Source of the DNA: Bolinopsis microptera | Lineage: Eukaryota; Ctenophora; Tentaculata; Lobata; Bolinopsidae | Reading direction: 5' to 3' | Length of the DNA: 64,000 nt | NCBI RefSeq assembly: GCF_026151205.1 | Contig: NC_087074.1 | Coordinates: 18,450,712-18,514,711, forward strand | In this document: in pieces, positions 55,357 to 64,000 of the stretch | Position numbering within the stretch: the first letter of the stretch is position 1 | Layout of the letters: each line of letters begins with the position of its first letter | Made by a program: the position numbers and the translations under genes | Notes under the pieces: generated by a model | What the model was told of the DNA's origin: nothing | Seen by the model: the letters and a program-made list of their open reading frames with translations, nothing else | The model's database searches: none

Positions 55357-56020
55357 GTCTTATTATTATTATTATAAAACAGGATCTTACCGACAAAAAT
55401 GATTCTTAAAAATACCTTAATGCGGTAAACTGTACCCTTGAAAAAGATTTTCCCAACATCTGTTGCATGCAGCTATATCTCTAATTTCGTTTAATTCATA
55501 CAAGTTGTCCATTTGTAAATTTCTACTATTTAAATCACTTCTTAAAACCTATAACAAGTTCATTCTAGGTCTCCCCAATCTTCCAATGAATAAATTATCT
55601 GATTCAATAGCAAAAGAGAGAGCCGTTTGGGCTGGGGTGTTCTCCATACTCCTGAGAATGTGTCCAAACATCTTCCACCGCTGGTGTTCAATACGCTTGG
55701 ATAACTTTTCAACTTTGCACCTTTCATACAATGCTTTGTTGCTTATCATACCTTTAGGCCATTTGATGTTTAAAATGGACCTGAGGTGTCTACGATGGAG
55801 TGTGTCCATTTTCTCCATGGTTGCTTTCTTAGGACTCCAACTATTCGAGTTGTAAATCAATACAGATACAACTTGAGCATCGTAGGTATAACCTCAGCTT
55901 TCTTTCAAGGGATATTTTCTTACCGGACAACCATACTTTTTCAAAGTTCTTAAAAGCAATCTCAGCTAGGATTCTCCTTCTTTGAATGTCCTTCTCAGTA
56001 AGGAACCTAGTGACTTGTTA
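55357..56020 (-). mobile_element. 5'-truncated LINE fragment (reverse-transcriptase C-terminus)
   Basis: The tail at 55357-55374 is (tta)n in plus orientation. Minus-strand frames give KVWLSGKKISLERKLRLY and, after a frameshift, NSNSWSPKKATMEKMDTLHR and RWKMFGHILRSMENTP. This is the C-terminal part of a LINE polymerase (LRLY...LLYNSE...RRHLRxILNIxW type). Confidence 0.8.
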
Positions 56021-56189
56021 CTTCGCCATGGTTCGTTATTAGCTAATGGCTGACCGTTTGTCTACCAAATTAAACCGGAATTTATGGCCAAAGGGGGTTT
56101 CGAAATTTTGGCCTCTGTGCAACCGGTTTTGAAATATCGCCTAGTATTGATGTACTTTACTCGCCATTATATGATTGATTTAAATGTAC

Positions 56190-57160
56190 TTACTTGTACT
56201 TGTACTTGATTAGGTCTCCTCAATCATTCGAGTGGCCTGCACCAATGAACTCCCGTTTGTGACGTATCATCTCCTTCCAAAGTTTGCGGTCACTAGCTAT
56301 CTCGCTCGCTCCTTCTAGGTCTATGTCAGTGTTTCCTGTAAACGCTGCAGCATCTTCCAGCAAACATTTCCTCCAGTTCTTTCTTGGACGGCCCCTAGAT
56401 CTTCTCCCATGGGCAGGGGTCCAATTAAGCAGGTACTTAGGAAGCCTAGTGTCTGGCATTCTGGTGACATGGCCAAACCAACGCAGGCGGTTTGCTCCTA
56501 TGTACGTCTCTACTGGATTTATCTTTGCACGCTCCAGCATTTCAGTGTTTCTAACCCGATCGAGCCATCTTATCCTAAGTATTCTCCTCAAGCAACGCTG
56601 ATGGAACACCTCAAAGCGATGTAGCTGCTTTTTGGTTGTGTTCCAAACCTCACTACCATATAACAATATTGTCAAAACCGCTGCCTTATAAATCCTGATC
56701 TTTGTATAAGACTGGATGTTGCGGTTTTTCCATATATTACTCAGTTGATTGAAGGCTCCGGAAGCTTTCTGAATCCTAGCTGACAGCTCACGGTCGATAG
56801 TACCGTCGCTGGAAATAATTGTACCTAAGTACGTAAAGTCACTAACTTGCTGCACTGGCGTGTCTTCAACAGTGATGTTCACTGTGGCTTCTTTCGTGTA
56901 TGGCCGTTGAGAGGTTGCTTTACCAATGACCATAGCCTCAGTCTTTTTACCATTGATTCTAAGACCTCCCTGGGCACCATACATACACAAAAGGTCAATC
57001 GTTTCTTGAAGACCTTCCTCGCTGTTATCCAGTACAGCCATGTCATCTGCATAATCTGTATCTAACACAGTGATATCATCAACAAGCGGACTGATAGATC
57101 TTTGAAGAACCACTCCGTGGGACACCACTTTGTTGCTTTCTGTTCTCTCAGCAGCCACAT
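56190..57160 (-). mobile_element. 5'-truncated LINE with one open polymerase frame
   Basis: Frame 57158-56220 (312 codons) runs from DTDYADDMAVLDN (YADD active site) through FTYLGTIISSDG, LLYGSEVWNTTKKQLHRFEV and RLRWFGHVTRM to RGRPRKNWRKC. The polymerase N-terminus and endonuclease are missing. The tail near 56190-56215 is a (tacttg)n-like repeat. It sits between the D and E flanks and ends at 57160, where the conserved zinc-finger flank resumes. Confidence 0.85.
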
Positions 57161-57551
57161 TGAGGCAGACATTAAATGAGTATTACAATAAACAATCTGC
57201 CGGCTTTTATTGTATTAGGAATCTTATAGAGCAACTTATATTTACATAATATTGTCATGTTTGTATCATGGTACATAACTCTGTTTTATTGAAGATTTAG
57301 ATATTTGTATAATTTGTTTAATAGCAATACTCAATAATGATGGACGTTTCCATTGTACTGTAAATTCAGTTGTACAAGTAGTTTCCATTTCTACAATTTT
57401 CCTAGTAACTATATAATGCAACCATTGAAACCTGATCAAATTAAACATTGTATAATACTAAAATAATGATTGATACACGGCCCTCCTGAATTATTACTGA
57501 TTTCCAGTTCAACCTGAATGTATTTATTAATAAATCCAGAATTCTCTTCAG

Positions 57552-58775
57552 ATGTCATGTTCTCACATAAAGACCGAAGTGAAGACCGAAGAAGAGGATT
57601 TGAGAAGTAAAACTGGAGGTTTTCTGTGTCCAGCATGTGGTGAACAACTTTTCTACGAGAAGTATTTCCTTGAACATATCAGGGAACGTCATTATAAGCC
57701 TGACCTACGAGTACAAGATGAGGAGCACAGTTTGTTACATGAGTTTGCTGGAAGTTCTGTTCATGAAAATGTTCATGTAACTACAGAACAAGATGGTTGT
57801 TGTGTTCAAAATAAATGTGATGTTCTTAAATCAGAAGTAAAAACTGAGCAGAGTGAATTCAATGGAGAGGCTGGAGGTTTTCTCTGCTCAGTTTGTGGGG
57901 AAACATTTTTAGAGGAGGACAGTTTTATTAATCATATCAATGATCACTTTAATAATTCTAGTAAACAAAAAAGACCACGATGTGCTGAATTTCAAAATGA
58001 CAGTGATTATACAGGGTCTGGGATGAGTAATAAATCAGACAATTCTACCGTTTCTCAGGAGATTCCCAATTCTCCAGAAAATATTCGTGCTGGCGAAAAG
58101 CAGTTGAAATGTCCTGATTGTTCATATTCAACTACACGAAAAAGAACTCTTCAATATCACTTAACAACTCACTCCGGAGAGAAACCGTTCAAATGCTCAG
58201 ATTGTTCGTATGCAACAGCTCGTAAATCAGACCTCAAAAAACATCAGAAGACTCACTCCGGAGAGAGACCATTTAAATGTTCTGATTGTTCCTATACAGC
58301 AGCTCAGAAATCAGACCTTAAAAGACATATAAGTACTCACTCCGGAGAGAAACCGTTCAAATGTTCAGATTGTTCGTATGCGACAGCTCGTAAATCACGC
58401 CTCAAAAATCATATGATGACTCACTCTGGAGACAAACCATTTAAATGTTCAGATTGTTCGTATGCAACAGCTGAGAAAGCAGACCTTAAAAGACATATGA
58501 GTACTCACTCCGGAGAGAAACCGTTCAAATGTTCAGATTGTTCGTATGCAGCAGGTCGGAAATCAGACCTCAAAAAACATCAGAAGACTCACTCCGGAGA
58601 GAGACCATTTAAATGTTCTGATTGTTCCTATACAGCAGCTCAGAAATCAGACCTTAAAAGACATATTAGTACTCACTCCGGAGAGAAACCGTTCAAATGT
58701 TCAGATTGTTCGTATGCGACAGCTCGTAAATCAAATCTACTAAAACACCAACAAATGCATGCTAGAAAAGTTTAA
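57552..58775 (+). CDS. C2H2 zinc-finger protein, copy E (intact, 407 aa)
   Basis: Two N-terminal fingers, the SUMO-motif-rich module, a Ser/Asn linker, then eight array fingers ending HQQMHARKV. By standard numbering, helix residues -1/3/6 are R-D-K, Q-D-R, R-R-N, E-D-R, R-D-K, Q-D-R and R-N-K for fingers 2-8. Fingers 2-3 and 6-7 are near repeats. It is the second fully open member of the cluster and closest to copy F. Confidence 0.9.
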   Translation: MSCSHIKTEVKTEEEDLRSKTGGFLCPACGEQLFYEKYFLEHIRERHYKPDLRVQDEEHSLLHEFAGSSVHENVHVTTEQDGCCVQNKCDVLKSEVKTEQSEFNGEAGGFLCSVCGETFLEEDSFINHINDHFNNSSKQKRPRCAEFQNDSDYTGSGMSNKSDNSTVSQEIPNSPENIRAGEKQLKCPDCSYSTTRKRTLQYHLTTHSGEKPFKCSDCSYATARKSDLKKHQKTHSGERPFKCSDCSYTAAQKSDLKRHISTHSGEKPFKCSDCSYATARKSRLKNHMMTHSGDKPFKCSDCSYATAEKADLKRHMSTHSGEKPFKCSDCSYAAGRKSDLKKHQKTHSGERPFKCSDCSYTAAQKSDLKRHISTHSGEKPFKCSDCSYATARKSNLLKHQQMHARKV

Positions 58776-59559
58776 CCCGGCATGAACAAACTGTTAATGT
58801 TATTACGGAATGATCATAATATAATATGCTGGTGAACAAAAAGTGTATCTTTTTGAACATGATCAAAAGACTCGTAATGGTGAAACCCTCCTTCCCCAAT
58901 TTATAATCTGTTAAACATAACTATTGTGTTTCACTAGAGTAATCATTTAGAGACCTCCCCCTCTCCCTCCCCTAGTGATTATGAAATACATGTGAACCGG
59001 TGAACGACCCCTATGGAAACCCATTTTGTCAATTGAAATAATTAATAATATAATTGTACTTCAGTTTAAAAGGTTCTTTGCGATATCTTTGTGTAAATCC
59101 TATTTTAAATTCTATTTTAAATCCTATTTTGAATCCTATTTTGAATCCTATTTTTAATCCTAATTATAACACAATATGATTAATGATGAATATTACAATC
59201 TACTAGCTTCTATTAGAGATCCTATATTAAGTTATTATATTTACATATCGCCCTGTTTTTATCATGGTGTATAACTCTGTTTTTATAAAAGATTAAGATA
59301 TCTGTATAATTTATATAGTAGCATTTAGCAATACTCAATACTGATGGACGTTTCAATTAAACCGCAATTTCAATTACAAGTAGTTTCCATTTCTACGATT
59401 GTCTGAGTAACTATTATATTATAATGCAACCATAGAAACCTGGCCATATAAAACATTTTATAATACTAAAATTATGATTGATACACGGCACTCCTGAATT
59501 ATTACTGATTTCCAGTTCAACCTGAATGTATTTATTAATTAATCCAGAATACTCTTCAG
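58776..59559. repeat. Flank shared with 60957-61736 (recent E/F duplication)
   Basis: From cccggcatgaacaaactgtt onward, the sequence after copy E is almost identical to that after copy F. It includes the run gagacctccccctctccctc and a 12-bp repeat (aatcctatttta) near 59096-59162. The duplicated unit is roughly 2.1 kb (gene plus flank). Confidence 0.85.
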
Positions 59560-60956
59560 ATGTCATGTTCTCAAATAAAGACCGAAGTGAAGATCGAAGA
59601 AGAGGATTTGAGAAGCAAAACTGGAGGTTTTCTGTGTCCAGCATGTGGTGAACAACTTTTCTACGAGAAGTATTTCCTTGAACATATCAGGGAACGTCAT
59701 TATAAGCCTGACCTGCAAGTACAAGATGAGGAGCACAGTTGGTTACATGAGTTTGCTGGAGGTTCTGTTCATGAAAATGGTCATGTTACAGAACAAGATG
59801 GTTGTTGTGTTGAAAATAAATGTGATGTTCTTAAATCAGAAGTAAAAACTGAGCAGAGTGAATTCAATGGAGAGGCTGGAGGTTTTCTCTGCTCAGTTTG
59901 TGGGGAAACATTTCTGGAGGAGGACAGTTTTATTAAGCATATCAATGATCACTTTAATAATTCTAGCAAACAAAAAAGACCACGATGTGCTGAATTTCAA
60001 AATGACAGTGATTATACAGGGTCTGGGATGAGTAATAAATCAGACAATTCTACCGTTTCTCAGGAGATTCCCAATTCTCCTGAAAATATTCGTGCTGGCG
60101 AAAAGCAGTTGAAATGTCCTGATTGTTCATATTCAACTACACGAAAAAGAACTCTTCAATATCACTTAACAACTCACTCCGGAGAGAAACCGTTCAAATG
60201 TTCAGATTGTTCGTTTGCAACAGGTTTGAAATCAAACCTTAACAGGCATATGACTACTCACTCCGGAGAGAAACCGTTCAAATGTTCAGATTGTTGGTAT
60301 GCGACAGCTCGTAAATCACGCCTCAAAAATCATATGATGACTCACTCTGGAGACAAACCATTTAAATGTTCAGATTGTTCGTATGCAGCAGCTGAGAAAT
60401 CAGACCTTAAAAGACATATGAGTACTCACTCCGGAGAGAAACCGTTCAAATGTTCAGATTGTTCGTATGCAGCAGGTCGGAAATCAGACCTCAAAAAACA
60501 TCAGAAGACTCACTCCGGAGAGAGACCATTTAAATGTTCAGATTGTTCCTATACAGCAGCTGAGAAATCAGACCTTAACAGGCATATGACTACTCACTCC
60601 GGAGAGAAACCGTTCAAATGTTCAGATTGTTCGTATGCGACAGCTCGTAAATCACGCCTCAAAAATCATATGATGACTCACTCTGGAGACAAACCATTTA
60701 AATGTTCAGATTGTTCGTATGCAACAGCTGAGAAATGAGACCTTAAAAGACATATAAGTACTCACTCCGGAGAGAAACCGTTCAAATGTTCAGATTGTTC
60801 GTATGCGACAGCTCGTAAATCACGCCTCAAAACACATCTGATGACTCATTCTGGAGACAAACCATTTAAATAGTTAAATGTTAAGATTGTTCGTATGCAG
60901 CAGGTCTGAAATCAAATCTACTAAAACACCAACAAATACATGCTAGAAAAGTTTAA
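59560..60956 (+). pseudogene. Zinc-finger copy F, nonsense codon plus 8-bp insertion
   Basis: Open for 392 codons with two N-terminal and nearly eight array fingers. A TCA-to-TGA change at 60736-60738 (GAG AAA TGA GAC) stops it inside finger 8. Downstream the array continues. An 8-bp insertion (tttaaatagttaaatg, 60865-60880) introduces a further stop and shifts the frame before the terminal HQQIHARKV-like end at 60956. A truncated protein with seven complete array fingers could still be made. Confidence 0.8.
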
Positions 60957-61736
60957 CCCGGCATGAACAAACTGTTACTGTTATTACGGAATGATCATAA
61001 TATAATATGCTGGTGAACAAAAAGTGTATCTTTTTGAACATGATCAAAAGACTCGTAATGGTGAAACCCTCCTTCCCCAATTTATAATCTGTTAAACATA
61101 ACTATTGTGTTTCACTAGAGTAATCATTTAGAGACCTCCCCCTCTCCCTCCCCTAGTGATTATGAAATACATGTGAACCGGTGAACGACCCCTATGGAAA
61201 CCCATTTTGTTAATTGAAATAATTATTAATATAATTGTACTTCAGTTTAAAAGGTTCTTTGCGATATCTTTGTGTAAATCCTATTTTAAATTCTATTTTA
61301 AATCCTATTTTTAATCCTATTTGTAATCCTATTTTTAATCCTAATTATAGCACAATATGATTAATGATGAATATTACAATCTACTAGCTTCTATTAGAGA
61401 TCCTATATTAAGTTATATTTACATATCGCCCTATTTTTATCATGGTGTATAACTCTGTTTTTATAAAAGATTAAGATATCTGTATAATTTATATAGTAGC
61501 ATTTAGCAATACTCAATACTGATGGACGTTTCAATTAAACCGCAATTTCAATTACAAGTAGTTTCCATTTCTACGATTGTCTGAGTTACTATATTATAAT
61601 GCAACCATTGAAACCTGGTCATAAAAAAAACATTTTATAATACTAAAATTATGATTGATACACGGCACTCCTGAATAATTACTGATTTCCAGTTCAACCT
61701 GAATGTATTCATCAATTAATCCAGAATACTCTTCAG
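60957..61736. repeat. Flank shared with 58776-59559
   Basis: Near-identical counterpart of the copy-E 3' flank, including the same pyrimidine-rich tract and the (aatcctattttt)n repeat near 61272-61340. It ends in the conserved 5' flank of copy G. Confidence 0.85.
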
Positions 61737-62794
61737 ATGTCATGTTCTCACATAAAGACCGATGTGAAGACCGAAGAAGAGGATTTAAGAAGCAAAACTG
61801 GAGGTTTTCTGTGTCCAGCATGTGGTGAACAACTATTTTACGAGAAGTATTTCCTTGAACATATCAGAGAACGTCATTATAAGCCTGACCTACGAAGCTA
61901 CGAGTACAAGATGAGGAGCACAGTTTGTTACATGAGTTTGCTGGAAGTTCTGTTCATGAAAATGTTCATGTTACAGCACAAGATGGTTGTTGTGTTCAAA
62001 ATAAATGTGATGTTCTTAAATCAGAAGTAAAAACTGAGCAGAGTGAGTTCAATGGAGAGGCTGGAGGTTTTTTCTGCTCAGTTTGTGGGGAAACATTTCT
62101 GGAGGAGGACAGTTTTATTAAGCATATAAATGATCACTTTAATAATTCTAGCAAACGAAAAAGGCCACGATGTGCTGAATTTCAAAATGACAGTGATAAT
62201 ACAGGATCTGGGATCAGTAATAGATCAGACAATTCTACCGTTTCTCAGGAGATTCCCAATTCTCCTGAAAATATTCGTGCTGGTGAAAAGCAGTTGAAAT
62301 GTCCTGACTGTTCATATTCAACTACACGAAAAAGAACTCTTCAATTTCACTTAACAACTCACTCCGGAGAGAAACCGTTCAAATGCTCAGATTGTCTTTA
62401 TGCAACAGCTCATAAATCACGCCTCAAAAATCATATGATGACTCACTCTGGGGACAAACCATTTAAATGTTCAGATTGTTCGTACGCAACAGCTAAGACA
62501 TCAGACCTAAAAAGACATATGAGTACTCACTCCGAAGAGAAACCGTTCAAATGCTCAGATTGTTCCTATACAGCAGCTCAGAAATCCCAACTGAAAGTAC
62601 ATATGATGTCTCACTCCGGAGAGAAACCATTCAAATGTTCAGATTGTTCGCATGCAGTAGCTTTTAAATCAGAGCTCACAAGACATCTGCTGACTCACTC
62701 CGGAGAGAAACCATTCAAATGTCCAGATTGTTCGTATGCAACAGCTCATAAATCACACTTCAAAAGACATATGAATATTCATTCTAGAAACTAG
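61737..62794 (+). pseudogene. Zinc-finger copy G, frameshifted by an 8-bp insertion
   Basis: Begins MSCSHIKTDVKTEEEDLRS. An 8-bp insertion (cctacgaagctacgag, 61889-61904) shifts the frame after the first finger. The rest of the protein is open in the other frame from about 61905 to TAG at 62794: the second N-terminal finger and seven array fingers ending HMNIHSRN. The 3' end and flank resemble copy D, the middle resembles B/C, so this copy may be a recombinant. Confidence 0.85.
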
Positions 62795-63553
62795 AAAAAA
62801 CTCATTTCGGCCAAAAACTGTACAAGTTTTTGGAATGATCATAATCGCATCTTTTTGAAGACCACCTAAGTTCATTCTGCACAGTTCATCGAAGTAGTCT
62901 TTTCAAACATCAGTGAACCCATATTTCGGCGAAAAACTATTAATGAATGTTAAAAATCGGTTCTTTAGTTAAACTTTGGTTTTTGAAGGTTCTTTGCATA
63001 TTATATGCAAAGAAGATATTTTTGTTTATACTTATTGTACCATATGATTAATAAAAAGTATGAATATCGGGTTGGTTGCAATGTTGAAAAATGGTGAAAT
63101 TTTACGATTTGAAATCTCGATTCAACATAAAAATTATTAACCATTTTGCACAATTTTTCACCATTTGAATGTTTTGCTTTCGAAATATCAAATTGAAATA
63201 TTTAATGTGTATTCTGGTACTCTACGACGTAACCAAGAGCTCAATTTCGATGTTCTTTACTCTCCCCATGATCACCAAAAGGCAAAAGCTACCACTTTTG
63301 ATGTACTTTGCTCTCCATGATCACCAAATATTACTATTTTCAAAGTTCCAAATCGCCATATTCAGTAAAAGATAAAAGTTACCAGTATCAATGTACTGTT
63401 CTCATCATGTTCAGTGTTCACTAAAAGTTGCCCTTTTTCATATAAAACATTGTATAATACTAAAATTATGATTGATACACGGCACTCCTGAATTATTACT
63501 GATTTCCAGTTCATCCTGAATGTATTTATTAATTAATCCAGAATACTCTTCAG
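62795..63553. other. 3' flank of copy G and 5' flank of copy H
   Basis: Matches the flank after copy D (51941 onward) up to about 63430. The conserved zinc-finger 5' flank then starts at atataaaacattgtataata. No gene seen. Confidence 0.7.
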
Positions 63554-64000
63554 ATGTCATGTTCTCACATAAAGACCGAAGTGAAGACCGAAGAAGAGGA
63601 TTTAAGAAGCAGAACTGGAGGTTTTCTGTGTCCAGCATGTGGCGAACAACTTTTCTACGAGAAGTATTTCCTTGAACATATCAGGGAACGTCATTATAAG
63701 CCTGACCTACGAGTACAAGATGATGTGCACAGTTTGTTACATGAGTTTGCTGGAGGTTCTGTTCTTGAAAATAGTCATGTTACAGAACAAGATGGTTGTT
63801 GTGTTCAAAATAAATGTGATGTTCTTAAATCAGAAGTAAAAACTGAGCAGAGTGAATTCAATGGAGAGGCTGGAGGCTTTCTCTGCTCAGTTTGTGGGGA
63901 AAAATTTCTGGAGGAGGACAGTTTTATTAAGCATATCAATGATCACTTTACTAATTCTAGCAAACGAAAAAGACCGAGATATGCTGAATTTCAAAATGAC
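63554..64000 (+). CDS. C2H2 zinc-finger protein, copy H (partial, runs off the window)
   Basis: ATG at 63554 directly after CTTCAG. 149 codons are open to the window end. They hold the first finger (CPACGEQLFYEKYFLEHIRE), the SUMO-motif module and the second finger (CSVCGEKFLEEDSFIKHIND), ending at AEFQND. The array itself lies beyond the window, so integrity is unknown. Confidence 0.85.
   Translation, partial: MSCSHIKTEVKTEEEDLRSRTGGFLCPACGEQLFYEKYFLEHIRERHYKPDLRVQDDVHSLLHEFAGGSVLENSHVTEQDGCCVQNKCDVLKSEVKTEQSEFNGEAGGFLCSVCGEKFLEEDSFIKHINDHFTNSSKRKRPRYAEFQND

Noticed and set aside
42198-63638. Conserved minus-strand frames (MLDTENLQFCF type) opposite every zinc-finger start
   Set aside because: They overlap the zinc-finger 5' coding region and flank in antisense. 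Their conservation follows from the duplication of that DNA.

Overview
This is eukaryotic, animal-type DNA: AT-rich, with introns, long intronic minisatellites, several LINE families, DNA transposons and C2H2 zinc-finger arrays. The secreted lectin and thrombospondin-1 genes, together with a CRAL-TRIO/spectrin/DH/PH RhoGEF, suggest a marine invertebrate, most likely a cnidarian. That placement is inference; no rRNA or mitochondrial marker is present to settle it.

Left part (1-26.4 kb). A LINE-type ORF1 lies at 437-1291 (-). A large RhoGEF gene then runs on the minus strand from about 26.4 kb down to 2298. I traced 27 exons by reading frame, splice sites and intron phase. They encode, in order, a CRAL-TRIO domain, spectrin-like helices, a long disordered S/T/Q-rich region, a charged repeat linker, a DH domain and the C-terminal half of a PH domain. 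The 5' end and the first PH exon were not found. Two secreted-protein genes sit on the opposite strand inside the 7.2-kb interval between the DH and PH exons. One has a beta-sandwich domain plus four TSP1 repeats; the other has ricin-B-like and F-type lectin domains plus an unknown C-terminal domain. A doubtful third small gene follows. RhoGEF introns carry at least five different minisatellites. In one of them, a 28-bp unit repeated about 33 times, every unit contains a copy of the neighbouring exon's splice acceptor.

Middle part (25.6-38.4 kb). A 560-bp block holding CRAL-TRIO exons is present twice as near-perfect inverted copies, flanking a 405-bp tandem array of about 5.7 apparently identical units. 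Next come a 2.2-kb TA-flanked terminal-inverted-repeat element and a nest of two LINEs, one inserted into the other with a 5-bp target duplication.

Right part (38.4-64 kb). An unrecognised six- or seven-exon gene (38429-41448) appears to splice into a degenerate member (A) of a zinc-finger family. Seven further tandem copies (B-H) of that last exon follow as single-exon genes. C and E are open, H runs off the window, and D, F, B and G are broken. Three breaks (B, F, G) are 8-bp insertions sharing one unusual form, which looks like a DNA-transposon excision footprint. Mobile elements inserted among the copies include a nearly complete CR1/L2-like LINE whose empty site is preserved in paralogue B, RT fragments, and a degenerate PIF/Harbinger element with dense CTTAAG repeats. 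A 13-bp motif, GTCACAGAGCWTC, is scattered seven times around the Harbinger element.

Several gene models need one extra base to stay in frame (4475-4490, about 8650, the 13165/13094 junction and the 20205/19128 junction). Consensus deletion errors are therefore a live alternative to real frameshifts.
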